From the NCBI GenBank assembly GCA_018649665.1, contig JABIHL010000003.1, positions 1-44,662 of the forward strand: DNA of 44,662 bases, read 5' to 3'. Of the stretch, positions 8,059 through 16,829 are shown one piece after another. The DNA is from Chloroflexota bacterium. Its GTDB lineage: Bacteria; Chloroflexota; Dehalococcoidia; Lucifugimonadales; Lucifugimonadaceae. Under the pieces are notes generated by a model, which was not told the DNA's origin, searched no databases, and was given only the letters and a program-made list of their open reading frames with translations. The position numbers and the translations under genes are program-made. The first letter of the stretch is position 1, and the number at the start of each line of letters is the position of its first letter.

Positions 8059-8673
8059 TTGGACAAACGACTACCTATCGAAGTTAGATGGCACGGTCGC
8101 GGCGGCCAGGGAGTCGTCACAGCCAGTCGTATTCTCGCCTCAGCCGCACTCAAAGGCGGCTACTACCTTCAGTCGTTACCCGACTTCGGAGCCGAACGTT
8201 CAGGCGCACCAATCGCCGCCTACACCCGCATCAGCGAAACGCCTCCAATCGATAGAGGACCCGTCTACGAACCCGATGCAGTTATCGTTCTCGATGCCTC
8301 GCTAATAGGCCAAGTAGACGTCGAAACCGGGCTTGTTGACGACGGCACGATCATCGTCAATACCGCCAATCCCGACTCTCCCGCACTCCGCCGACTAAAG
8401 CTGAAACCCGGGCAGCAGCTCTGGACCGTCGACGCGAGCAAAATCGCCATCGAGCTAATCAAACGAAACGTTCCCAACACACCAATTCTCGGCGTGTTCG
8501 CTCGATCCGTACCCGTTCTAGATATCGACACGATGTCGCAAGCGATCGACGAACTAATGTCAGAAACCTTCCCACCAAACATCGTCGAAGCAAATCTCAA
8601 AGCCCTACGGCTCGGGCACGATCAAGCCCAAGAGATACAAGCAATAGAAGTCGAGGTATCAGCAAATGCCTGA
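8059..8673 (+). CDS. porC: 2-oxoacid:ferredoxin oxidoreductase, gamma subunit
   Basis: First gene of a four-subunit oxidoreductase that oxidatively decarboxylates pyruvate (or a related 2-oxoacid) to acyl-CoA and reduces ferredoxin, or runs in reverse. The 204-residue length fits the gamma subunit. Diagnostic runs are VRWHGRGGQGVVTASRILA near the N-terminus and DFGAERSGAPIAAYTRIS, which lines the CoA/TPP interface. The start is TTG at 8059 with a strong GGGAGG at 8044-8049. The stop overlaps the delta-subunit ATG by 8 bases. The substrate assignment to pyruvate is inferred from overall similarity to Thermotoga/archaeal-type enzymes; 2-oxoisovalerate is an alternative. Confidence 0.88.
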   Translation: MDKRLPIEVRWHGRGGQGVVTASRILASAALKGGYYLQSLPDFGAERSGAPIAAYTRISETPPIDRGPVYEPDAVIVLDASLIGQVDVETGLVDDGTIIVNTANPDSPALRRLKLKPGQQLWTVDASKIAIELIKRNVPNTPILGVFARSVPVLDIDTMSQAIDELMSETFPPNIVEANLKALRLGHDQAQEIQAIEVEVSANA

Positions 8674-9001
8674 ACAACCCATGCTTGGACAACCACTGTG
8701 GCAGCAGATTCAACAAGGTGGAATCGGAGTAAACCCCGGCAGCACCGAGCGTGTTCAAACCGGTGATTGGCGAACCGAGGTTCCGGTTATCGACATGGAG
8801 CGCTGTACCCACTGCATGATCTGTTGGGTGGACTGCCCCGACGCAAGCTTTGAAGTAGCCAATGAAAAGCTAATCGCAGTCGACCTAAATCACTGCAAAG
8901 GCTGTGGAATCTGTGCACAGGTTTGCCCTGTGAAGTGCATCGAAATGGTTCCCGATTCTGCCGAAAATCGAGAAACAACGCCCAGCGATGGAGCCGGATA
9001 A
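8666..9001 (+). CDS. porD: 2-oxoacid:ferredoxin oxidoreductase, delta (ferredoxin) subunit
   Basis: A 111-residue polyferredoxin subunit with two [4Fe-4S] motifs. The first has cysteines at 47, 50, 53 and 57 (CTHCMICWVDC), and the second at 77, 80, 83 and 87 (CKGCGICAQVC). The run TGDWRTEVPVIDMERC ahead of them is typical of PorD. It carries electrons from the beta-subunit TPP site to external ferredoxin. It overlaps the end of porC by 8 bases, and its TAA abuts the ATG of porA directly, so all are one operon. Confidence 0.92.
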   Translation: MPEQPMLGQPLWQQIQQGGIGVNPGSTERVQTGDWRTEVPVIDMERCTHCMICWVDCPDASFEVANEKLIAVDLNHCKGCGICAQVCPVKCIEMVPDSAENRETTPSDGAG

Positions 9002-10228
9002 ATGACAATCGTTCAAAATCTTGGTCAAAAGTCTGAATCTGGCATTCAACTTCCTGCGCCGCAGGCAATCAACGGTGGTGAAGCCGTTGCCTACGCCATG
9101 GGACAGATCGATCCCGAAGTCGTAGCTGCTTACCCAATCACCCCGCAAACGTTCATCATCGAAAAATTCTCCGAATACGTCGCCGATGGAACCGTAAACT
9201 CCGAATACATCAACGTCGAAAGCGAACACGCGGCGATGAGCGCCTGTGTAGGCGCAACGGCAGCTGGTGGACGATCTCAAACAGCCACATCAGGTCCCGG
9301 TCTTGCGCTGATGTACGAAATGCTCTGGGTGGCATCGGGAATGCGTCTCCCAATCGTAATGCACCTCTGTAGTCGATCGTTTTCGGCTCCGTTGAACATC
9401 CTCTGCGACCACTCTGATGTGATGGGAATGCGCGAATCATCGTGGCCAATGCTCATCGGAGCCAGTCCGCAGGAAGCCTACGACCAGGCGGTAGTAATGC
9501 CGACTATCGCTGAGAACAAGTCGGTGCTGCTCCCAGTAGCGAACGTTTTGGACGGCTTTACTGTCACCCACTCGGTCGAACGAGTCGAAGTTCTCCCCGA
9601 CGAGGTCGTAAAAGAATTCGCAGGTGAATACGAACCCGATATCTGGGCTCTCCAACCTGGCAGTACTGCAACGTTTGGAACGCTCGACGCTAACGATTTC
9701 TATTTCGAGCACAAACGTCAGCAAGTCGAAGCGATGAAGAATTCGCTGGAAGTTGTTCGCACGCAACTGAACGCTTTTGGCGAAATCTCCGGCAGGCCAA
9801 TGAATCTGGTCGAGGAATATCTACTAGACGATGCTGAAGTCGCTCTCGTTGTCCTCGGTTCATCCGAAGGCATGGTCAGGGCAGCCATCGATCAGGCACG
9901 AAAAGATGGAATCAAGGTAGGAATGTTGCGAATCAGGCTGTTCCGACCGTTCCCAGTCCAAGACGTGCGAAAAGCCCTCGAAGGCATAGGAGCTGTCGGC
10001 GTTCTCGATCGAGCAATCGCTTTCGGAACACCCGGAAACGGCTTGATGCAAGACCTCGCCACCTCGACACGAACCATGCCAGACCGACCGCTTTTGATGG
10101 ACTTTGTTTACGGATTAGGCGGGCGAGCAACTCCAAAACAGTTGTTCAGACAGGCAATCGATCAAGTCGTAACTATGAACGAATCCAGAGTAGAACCTGA
10201 CGAACCGGCATACCTAGGACTCAAGTAG
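9002..10228 (+). CDS. porA: 2-oxoacid:ferredoxin oxidoreductase, alpha subunit
   Basis: 408 residues, normal for the alpha subunit. It contributes the pyrimidine-binding side of the TPP site and the CoA-binding domain. Conserved runs are YPITPQTFIIEKFSEY, NVESEHAAMSACVGATAAGG (containing the Glu that activates TPP), and TATSGPGLALMYEMLWVA. The later domain has LVVLGSSEGMVRAAID and GMLRIRLFRPFP. Translation starts immediately after the porD stop with no gap. Transketolase-like domains I and II are both intact. Confidence 0.92.
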   Translation: MTIVQNLGQKSESGIQLPAPQAINGGEAVAYAMGQIDPEVVAAYPITPQTFIIEKFSEYVADGTVNSEYINVESEHAAMSACVGATAAGGRSQTATSGPGLALMYEMLWVASGMRLPIVMHLCSRSFSAPLNILCDHSDVMGMRESSWPMLIGASPQEAYDQAVVMPTIAENKSVLLPVANVLDGFTVTHSVERVEVLPDEVVKEFAGEYEPDIWALQPGSTATFGTLDANDFYFEHKRQQVEAMKNSLEVVRTQLNAFGEISGRPMNLVEEYLLDDAEVALVVLGSSEGMVRAAIDQARKDGIKVGMLRIRLFRPFPVQDVRKALEGIGAVGVLDRAIAFGTPGNGLMQDLATSTRTMPDRPLLMDFVYGLGGRATPKQLFRQAIDQVVTMNESRVEPDEPAYLGLK

Positions 10229-10267
10229 CCCAAAAGCGAAATCACGCCAAAAGAGGAACTCAAAAAT

Positions 10268-11209
10268 ATGACGTTGAAGCTACGAGAACTAAGTCTCAAA
10301 CCCGATCTTTTTGGGAATGGACACGGACTTTGTGCCGGGTGTGCAGAATCGGTCTCGGTTCGACAAATTCTTTCCGCACTCGAGAACCCTCCAGTAGTAG
10401 CACTTGCGACTGGCTGTCTAGAAGTCTCGACTACGAGATTCCCTGACACAACGTGGAAGGTTCCGGTAATTCACAGTGCGTTCGAAAACTCTGCAACGAC
10501 TATCGGCGGAGTCGAGGCGGCATATAAGGCGTTAGTACGAAAAGGGCGAATGGAAGAGCGGCCACTAACGTTCGTTGTCTTCGCTGGTGATGGCGCAACG
10601 TACGACATTGGTTTCCAATGGTTAAGCGGTGCTCTCGAACGTGGGCACAAGTTCGTGTACATCTGTCTCAATAACGAGGGCTACATGAACACGGGAATCC
10701 AGCGCAGCAGCGCAACGCTGCTCGGTGCATGGACCACTACAACGCCTTCTGGTTCTGTTCGACCCGGCAAGCCCGAGTGGCACAAGGATATGACCAAGAT
10801 CATTGCAGCTCACGGTATTCCGTATGTAGCGCAGGCTGCATCGCACAACTGGAAAGACCTGATGACGAAGGTCCGTAAAGCTGAACAGGCCGATGGCCCA
10901 GCTTTCATCAACGTTCTAACGCCATGTGACCGTGGCTGGCGATTCGAGCCGGAAAATACGATGGAAGTAAGCCAACTCATGGTCGAAGCTGGTCTATGGC
11001 CGCTCTACGAGGTTGTAAATGGCAAGTGGAAAATGACCGGAGCTCGACAGAAGAAGCGACCAGTAATGGACGCCTTGCTTTCGCAAAAACGATTCAGTCA
11101 CATAACGAAAAATGCCGACGATGCGACCATCGCTGCGATTCAAGCCAAAGTGGACGAAGAATGGGACGCTCTACAGGCGCTATGCGAAATGTCGGCTGCG
11201 GCTGACTAG
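10268..11209 (+). CDS. porB: 2-oxoacid:ferredoxin oxidoreductase, beta (TPP-binding) subunit
   Basis: 313 residues. The TPP pyrophosphate-binding motif is GDGATYDIGFQ, followed by the N-x-G part ICLNNEGYMNTG. Cysteines in GLCAGC (two), TGCLE and TPCDRGW match those that ligate the proximal [4Fe-4S] cluster in this subunit. The closing run MVEAGLWPLYEV is typical of PorB. The start ATG at 10268 has AGAGGAA upstream, 39 bases after porA. It is the last gene of the operon and converges on the PEP-utilising protein gene. Together the four subunits appear complete and functional. Confidence 0.92.
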   Translation: MTLKLRELSLKPDLFGNGHGLCAGCAESVSVRQILSALENPPVVALATGCLEVSTTRFPDTTWKVPVIHSAFENSATTIGGVEAAYKALVRKGRMEERPLTFVVFAGDGATYDIGFQWLSGALERGHKFVYICLNNEGYMNTGIQRSSATLLGAWTTTTPSGSVRPGKPEWHKDMTKIIAAHGIPYVAQAASHNWKDLMTKVRKAEQADGPAFINVLTPCDRGWRFEPENTMEVSQLMVEAGLWPLYEVVNGKWKMTGARQKKRPVMDALLSQKRFSHITKNADDATIAAIQAKVDEEWDALQALCEMSAAAD

Positions 11210-11229
11210 GTAGCACTGCCCGCAGCACA

Positions 11230-12888
11230 TTAATCCAACACGGTCACTTTGCCTGTTTCGCCGTCGACTCGAACCATAGCTCCATCTGGTATCAACACAG
11301 TGGCGTTCTTACAAGCGACGATACACGGAATACCAAGTTCACGAGCAACGATGGAAAGGTGTGAAAGTATGCCACCGGTATCCGTAACGATTGCACCGAC
11401 ACGACCGGCTACTGCGTTGTATGCCTCTGAATGGTTCGAGGTCACTAGAACGTCACCCGGCTCGACTTGGTTAAACGAGTAATCGCCCGTAGCGACTCTA
11501 GCTCTGCCTTCGTAGGTACCCGGGCTTGATGTCATCCCATCTAAATCCTCTGATTCATTTTGGTCGGATTCCACTGAGTCAACCATCGTGCTTTGGGCGT
11601 CAATCATCCGCTGTACCTCGGCGGGTAAATTATCCGGCATAGCAGGCATATCGACCGGATCGCCAAGAGTCGCTGGTGCATCTCGCCAAGTCAGCGCCAA
11701 GCGTTTCCTGCACCTTTCAGCCAACTCGGTATCAGTGACAATTGGAACACCCCGGAGCAACTTTTGAACTTCCTGCCAGCTTGCGTCGATGAGATGCAGT
11801 GGATCCGACAATAAGTCGTCTTCTACCAACATTCGCCCGGCACCAAGCAGTGCTTTTCTCATGACACCGCCGCCCCAGATATCGCCGTACACACCACGTT
11901 CGTCTTTGATACGAGCGATTCTTCTAGCGGTCGCCAGCACTTCGTCGAAAGCTTCTCGATGTTCTTCAGGAACGAGAGTACGAACGTATTCGGCATCTTC
12001 TCGTGCATCAGCCGAACGAACTACGAAGCCTATTTCAATTGCTTCGTCTATCCGATCGACTATGGTCTCGGGCAGTTCAAACAGGCACTGTCCGTGCAGG
12101 TCGAAACTATTCGAAAGCCTGTGACCGTCCATCAAAATGAACTTACTCATCGCGTCGCCGACAGCGCCTGCCATAGCTTGTAGTTCAGAAACTTTTGCAT
12201 CAGCGTCGCGATCAGAATGCAGAAGTTCAAGAGCACCGATGTCATCTTTTATTGCCAACACCACTGATTCGAATTCAGGTGAGAATCCTGTTGATATCGG
12301 TGATGATCCGTCGAGTAGCAATACCAGCTGTTCGACCTTCAGACCCGACCATCGAGTCGCATCTAGAAAAAACAGACTCGTCGTTATCTCAGCGATTCCC
12401 GAGAACATATGGTGCCTGCGTACCATCTCTCTGTGGTTCTCGCGGCACTCGTACAAATAGTCGACCATCGCATCGTGATCAAGCGCATCGATATCGACCG
12501 AGCCGAGCCTAACGTTTCTTGCAATCGAATCTGGCTTGACTTCGTTGTCCCATCGTTCCAAATTCATGTCCCACAATTTTTCTCGTATAACGGCCTGAGC
12601 CCGCTGCACACGTTCTGCTACAACTGGGTTGTCCAGAGTCAACTGCTCTGACGATTCGGGGTGCGAACCCACCTCTCTGCCTCGACGGTAAAAAAAGCCG
12701 TTGATCAGAGCGGTCGTCACGTTGGTCATTTGACCATATCTCGCCATCGTGCTGTTGATCGACGTCTCCATAGCGTCGGTCCAGAACTCGCCCATAAAAC
12801 GGCTTATAGGAGTAGGAAAATGCTGTGTATCGAGCGGCCAAATTCCAGGTCCCGGTACTTCGAATTCCATCTGTTCGTTTGTCGTCAC
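11230..12888 (-). CDS. PEP-utilising mobile-domain protein without ATP-grasp
   Basis: 552 residues. The C-terminal ~100 residues are a clear phosphohistidine swivelling domain as in PEP synthase and pyruvate phosphate dikinase. It has SSPGTYEGRARV, PGDVLVTSNHSEAYNA, and GGILSHLSIVARELGIPCIV with the phosphorylatable His510. The N-terminal 430 residues are largely helical and resemble the middle region of PEP-utilising proteins in organisms that activate substrates by phosphotransfer (phenylphosphate synthase-like). No ATP-grasp nucleotide-binding domain and no PEP-binding TIM barrel is recognisable, so it needs a partner or is regulatory. The GTG start at 12888 has GAGGG at good spacing. It is convergent with the Por operon. 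Confidence 0.75.
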   Translation of the reverse strand: MTTNEQMEFEVPGPGIWPLDTQHFPTPISRFMGEFWTDAMETSINSTMARYGQMTNVTTALINGFFYRRGREVGSHPESSEQLTLDNPVVAERVQRAQAVIREKLWDMNLERWDNEVKPDSIARNVRLGSVDIDALDHDAMVDYLYECRENHREMVRRHHMFSGIAEITTSLFFLDATRWSGLKVEQLVLLLDGSSPISTGFSPEFESVVLAIKDDIGALELLHSDRDADAKVSELQAMAGAVGDAMSKFILMDGHRLSNSFDLHGQCLFELPETIVDRIDEAIEIGFVVRSADAREDAEYVRTLVPEEHREAFDEVLATARRIARIKDERGVYGDIWGGGVMRKALLGAGRMLVEDDLLSDPLHLIDASWQEVQKLLRGVPIVTDTELAERCRKRLALTWRDAPATLGDPVDMPAMPDNLPAEVQRMIDAQSTMVDSVESDQNESEDLDGMTSSPGTYEGRARVATGDYSFNQVEPGDVLVTSNHSEAYNAVAGRVGAIVTDTGGILSHLSIVARELGIPCIVACKNATVLIPDGAMVRVDGETGKVTVLD

Positions 12889-12926
12889 TGATCAGCCCTC
12901 ATCCATACCGTATTTGAAATTTCCAA

Positions 12927-12951
12927 TGCCGGGCATACTACCACCGGCATA
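12927..12951. promoter_or_regulatory. Inverted repeat in divergent intergenic region
   Basis: ATGCCGG (12927-12933) and CCGGCAT (12945-12951) form 7-bp arms with an 11-base gap between the divergent PEP-utilising protein and hydrolase genes. It could be an operator or hairpin. It also lies in a short open frame on the minus strand. Confidence 0.3.
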
Positions 12952-13039
12952 TTTATCGTGATAATCAATCGGTATAAGCGCACAGCATCGCGCCACGTAG
13001 AGTTAGTAGCTGTCATTACAAATCCCATCGGAGTTAAAC

Positions 13040-13945
13040 GTGCCAATAGCAGCAGTCAACGGAATCGAAATAGCGTATGAAACCATCGGGAACGGCTCAC
13101 GAACCGTGATTCTGCTGCCCGGTGCCGGCTGCCAGATGCTTGAATGGCTCGACCCCTTCTGCGAGATGCTGGCTAAACAGGATTGCACCGTAGTACGCGT
13201 CGACAATCGTGACGTCGGACTATCAACTCACTTCGACGATATTTGCCCGAATCCCGGCGAACTACTGGCAAGAGCTCACGCTGGTGAACCATACGACGCC
13301 CCATACACGATCGAAGATATGGCGAAAGACACCGCTGAGCTAATCAAGGTCGTTTCAAACGGCCCAGCCCACGTTGTCGGACGTTCGATGGGTGGCATGA
13401 TCGGTCAGCGGGTAGCCATCCACTATCCTGAGCAAATTGCCTCGCTCTGTTCAGTGGCTTCTTCCGCCGGAAATCCTGATTTCCGTATTCGAGACGAACA
13501 AGTAATGAAGTTCTTCCAACTTCCACCAGCCACCACCTACGAAGAGCAAATCCAACGAAACGTTGATGGCGACCGCCTGTTCTCTGGAACACACTTCGAA
13601 TTCGACGAAGAGGTCGACTACAAGAAGCGAGCCGAAATGCGAGCACGGTCAGATGACTCTAACGGCGGTATGCGGCACAGCTTGATGTTCGGCGCGGGAG
13701 ATCCAGTAGCTCGTTACGAACAGCACAAAGCACACCTTGAAAAACTCGGTCTGCCAGTGGGCGTTATCCACGGTAGTGCCGACAACCTGCTCAACGTAAA
13801 AAACGGTATCGAAACAGCTGAACTCATTCCAAATGCCAACCTCACAATCGTCGAGGGAATGGCGCACGAGCTACCTGCAGGGGCGTGGCCACAGATCGTC
13901 TCCGCAATCCTCGAAGTGGTCGATAAAGCACAACCTCGTGCCTAA
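13040..13945 (+). CDS. Alpha/beta hydrolase
   Basis: A 301-residue cytoplasmic hydrolase of the esterase/epoxide-hydrolase-like fold. The oxyanion segment is LLPGAGCQMLEW and the nucleophile elbow is GRSMGGMIGQ (Ser). The acid is in VIHGSADNLL (Asp) and the His is in VEGMAHELP. It also has the DNRDVGLSTHF strand-loop found in many members of this group. The GTG start at 13040 has GGAG six bases upstream. It is divergent from the PEP-utilising protein gene. The ester or amide substrate is unknown. Confidence 0.88.
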   Translation: MPIAAVNGIEIAYETIGNGSRTVILLPGAGCQMLEWLDPFCEMLAKQDCTVVRVDNRDVGLSTHFDDICPNPGELLARAHAGEPYDAPYTIEDMAKDTAELIKVVSNGPAHVVGRSMGGMIGQRVAIHYPEQIASLCSVASSAGNPDFRIRDEQVMKFFQLPPATTYEEQIQRNVDGDRLFSGTHFEFDEEVDYKKRAEMRARSDDSNGGMRHSLMFGAGDPVARYEQHKAHLEKLGLPVGVIHGSADNLLNVKNGIETAELIPNANLTIVEGMAHELPAGAWPQIVSAILEVVDKAQPRA

Positions 13946-14132
13946 TCGCTTACCCAATTGCCTACTCAGCGGAATGAAGTAACGAATCAAGGCTTTAGGC
14001 GAAACCTACAGGTTGCTACCCGTATGTGCACCAACAGGGATCGTGGAAGACTTGTAAGTGAAAGTGCCGCTAATCCGAAAATTTCGGGAAAATCGACTAT
14101 TGGTCGTTAAGCGCTAATCAGGAACTTCATAG

Positions 14133-14510
14133 ATGGCAAAGATTCTCGTCGCAGACGACTCCGCATTCGTCAGAGTCAAACTCGTGTCTGTCCTTCAAAC
14201 AGCAGGACACGATGTGATCGAAACTGTCGACGGTACAACCGTTCTCAAGCGGGCGATCGCTGAACAGCCCGATGTAATCATGCTCGATCTGATGATGCCT
14301 GGTGCCGATGGGTGGATGACCCTCGGCGATCTAAAAATGCACGAGTCGACACTGGATATACCAGTGATCATTTCGTCATCTCTCAGCAGTGATGACGATC
14401 TGATCAAAGCCCACAAGATGGGTGCGTTCGACTTCTTGCCTAAACCTTGGACTAGCGACGATCTCGTAAAACGAATCCGCTGGGCAAGCCTGGCCCGCGC
14501 CGCCGCGTAG
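14133..14510 (+). CDS. Single-domain response regulator (CheY-like receiver)
   Basis: 125 residues comprising only a receiver domain. The acidic pair is D8/D9, the phosphoacceptor is D52 (VIMLDLMMPG), the switch Ser is near 82 (PVIISSS), and the conserved Lys is K104 (LPKPW). There is no DNA-binding or enzymatic output domain, so it must act by protein-protein contact or as a phosphate relay. The ATG at 14133 follows CAGGAA by eight bases. No histidine kinase or chemotaxis gene lies nearby. It may pair with the FliM-like motifs in the protein encoded at 19178-21151, which is speculative. Confidence 0.9.
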   Translation: MAKILVADDSAFVRVKLVSVLQTAGHDVIETVDGTTVLKRAIAEQPDVIMLDLMMPGADGWMTLGDLKMHESTLDIPVIISSSLSSDDDLIKAHKMGAFDFLPKPWTSDDLVKRIRWASLARAAA

Positions 14511-14574
14511 TAGCGTTCACACATCGTTATTGGTGCTCATGAGCGCACTCACTAACTGGATTTGCGACTTGCTT

Positions 14575-15174
14575 CTATCGAAGGCTGCTTATGAAAGCGT
14601 CGATGAGTTTCTCGGCGTCAGCTACGTTTGGTTTTGCATCCCAAACTCTCGAAAGGAAGAAGCCACCACCCAGAGATCCCAAGAACATGATCACTGAATC
14701 GACGGTAAATGTCGGTCTAATATCACCGTCATCTTTGGCTCTCTCAACCAAAGCATGGAACCGCCGATTCCACTTCTCACCAAGTAGCGCCTGGCTCTTT
14801 GCCACAGCAGGGTTGATCAGCACTTCCGCCCAAACAAACATCCCCAACCTGGCCGAATCACCGAAATCCGAACGCTGTGATCGACGAATTGTCGCTTTCA
14901 CAATGTACGTCACGCCATCTATCGCCCTCGGCATCGCCTCAGCAGCATCGAACACCTCATCGTCGATCGTTTGCCACCTCTCGCTCAACCCATCGATCAT
15001 CGCCTCTTTCGAGTCGAAATGAATGTAGATCGAGCCTTTTGAAATTTCCGCCTCAGTAGCAACATCGTCGAGCGTGGCAGCGTGAAAGCCTTTTTGGGAG
15101 AACACCTTCGTCGCCGCGTCGAGAATTTCTCTCCGACGTTGCAACATGTATTCGGCGCTAACTTTAGGTGACAT
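14575..15174 (-). CDS. TetR family transcriptional regulator
   Basis: 199 residues. The N-terminal helix-turn-helix covers about residues 15-60: ILDAATKVFSQKGFHAATLDDVATEAEISKGSIY in pieces matches the TetR DNA-binding domain, with YIHFDSKEAM after the recognition helix. The C-terminal ligand/dimer domain is divergent, as usual. It is transcribed divergently from the FAD oxidoreductase at 15323. A palindrome between the two is a good candidate operator, so it probably represses itself and that gene. The inducer is unknown. Confidence 0.9.
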   Translation of the reverse strand: MSPKVSAEYMLQRRREILDAATKVFSQKGFHAATLDDVATEAEISKGSIYIHFDSKEAMIDGLSERWQTIDDEVFDAAEAMPRAIDGVTYIVKATIRRSQRSDFGDSARLGMFVWAEVLINPAVAKSQALLGEKWNRRFHALVERAKDDGDIRPTFTVDSVIMFLGSLGGGFFLSRVWDAKPNVADAEKLIDAFISSLR

Positions 15175-15207
15175 TCTTACTGCTCGTTCGTGTTCGATAT
15201 CATTAAA

Positions 15208-15221
15208 ACTGACCAGTCAGT
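15208..15221. promoter_or_regulatory. Candidate TetR operator
   Basis: ACTGAC-CA-GTCAGT is an inverted repeat with 6-bp arms. It sits 34 bases upstream of the tetR start and about 100 bases upstream of the divergent oxidoreductase start. TGAC/GTCA half-sites are typical of TetR-family operators. Confidence 0.5.
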
Positions 15222-15322
15222 CATTATTGTGCACTGCCGTTGCAAATCATGCAAGCAATATTCGTAGGTAGGCGCAACAAGCGAGCATGTTCTTTAGAAT
15301 CATTCGCTGAACTTCATCATCT

Positions 15323-16663
15323 GTGCAAACCACGAAATGGGCGGCGCAGAGTATCGACGAACTAGGAATAACTTTGCAGCACCACAGTGTGATTATTGCG
15401 GGAGGCGGACCCGGCGGTCTTGGTGTGGCTGCAACTCTCGAAGGCTGGCATCCACGATTCGAGGGCGACTATGAGTTCCCTTCACCTGAAGTTCAAAATT
15501 TCGCAAGAGCACACGAGCAAAAACCGCTAGCGTTTGATCCGCACGAGCTGCTTGAACGTGGACATCGCCCGATCGAGTTTTACCGAATGCGTCATCATCC
15601 GATTCAGGACGCGCTTCCTCTCGACGAGTGGACTCTGAAATTCACCAAGAACGACCGCACCGACTGGTTGATGCTTACTACCGACGGCCCCGGCGGACTT
15701 TGGAATAACACCCCAAAAGAGCAGATGACTCTGGGTCCTGCTCACTGGATGGAACTTGCGCAATACCCGATTGCGAAGTTCTACGAACAGACTGGCCGAG
15801 ATCGTGACATCAACGCTTTGGTTCACCGAGATGACCTAATCTCCTACTATCAAGCATTCGCTGAGGAACTCGGACTCAACGACCACATCCGATCTGGCGT
15901 AAAGGTCACTAACGTTTCACCGGCAGGGGAACATATTGATGCTCGATTCATCGTTGAAGCGGTCGATCAGGCAACCGGTGAAGAAACGAAATATTCTTGC
16001 GACTATGTAGTTTTCGGAGTCGGACCACGCTCTGCAATCCGAAAGCTAAATGCCAACGGCACCGACCAAAGCTACGTTTCGCTGGCTTACACGCACCCTG
16101 ATGACTATCCCGGCGATCGTGTGATGGTCATTGGCGGTGGTAGATCTGCCGACTGGGCAGCGCAGGAACTACACGACGCCGGAAAAATCGTTGTTTACGT
16201 GATGCGGCAAAAACCAGAATCGCACCTGAAGCTCATCAACGATTCACAGTTCCTTCCTTACTACCAACGATGGGGCGAAATACTCGCTGGTGAGCAAGAT
16301 CGAATGGGCCTGCTATACGAATCGAACGTCACAGCGTTCGAACAGGGCGGCCTAACGACAATCAACACCAGCGAAGGTCTCATACAGCTTCAGGTCGATC
16401 ACGCCGTAGTCGAGATTGGCGGCGATCCCGATTACGACATTCTCAGCTCGTATAGCGACCTGACGTTTCACGCTAAACGCGACAATTTCCGATTCCAGTT
16501 GAACCAATTAGTAGTCGACCAGGCAACGTTCGAATCGGTCGATATTCCTAGTCTCTACCCAGTCGGATACTCGGCACAGGGTACAGGTCTAAGCGTTATA
16601 GGATTCCACGCCGGTTGCTTCTTGATTGCTGGCGATATTCTTCGTAAATCTGGCGCTATCTAG
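15323..16663 (+). CDS. FAD/NAD(P)-binding oxidoreductase (flavin monooxygenase-like)
   Basis: 446 residues with two Rossmann motifs. The FAD-binding VIIAGGGPGGLGVAATL is near residue 25, and the NAD(P)-binding RVMVIGGGRSADWAAQEL is near residue 270. The order resembles flavin-containing monooxygenases, lysine/ornithine hydroxylases and related two-dinucleotide flavoproteins. The closing run PVGYSAQGTGLSVIGFHAG would place the flavin near the C-terminus. The GTG start at 15323 leaves a 20-residue leader before the FAD motif, so a later start is possible. The divergent TetR and its palindrome suggest inducible expression, for example by the substrate. The substrate cannot be told. Confidence 0.78.
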   Translation: MQTTKWAAQSIDELGITLQHHSVIIAGGGPGGLGVAATLEGWHPRFEGDYEFPSPEVQNFARAHEQKPLAFDPHELLERGHRPIEFYRMRHHPIQDALPLDEWTLKFTKNDRTDWLMLTTDGPGGLWNNTPKEQMTLGPAHWMELAQYPIAKFYEQTGRDRDINALVHRDDLISYYQAFAEELGLNDHIRSGVKVTNVSPAGEHIDARFIVEAVDQATGEETKYSCDYVVFGVGPRSAIRKLNANGTDQSYVSLAYTHPDDYPGDRVMVIGGGRSADWAAQELHDAGKIVVYVMRQKPESHLKLINDSQFLPYYQRWGEILAGEQDRMGLLYESNVTAFEQGGLTTINTSEGLIQLQVDHAVVEIGGDPDYDILSSYSDLTFHAKRDNFRFQLNQLVVDQATFESVDIPSLYPVGYSAQGTGLSVIGFHAGCFLIAGDILRKSGAI

Positions 16664-16829
16664 CCAACAGCGAACGAACTTCGGGAATCTGAATTCTCTA
16701 GCTCGTATCCAGCGCTAATCCTCACTTGCCCCCTCCGGAATGCAACCCAGCCGCACTCCAAAGACGCCCTCCGATCGTGCAGTGTGAAATAACAACTTGC
16801 ACCTCACTTAGCGGAGAGTCTCAATACAA

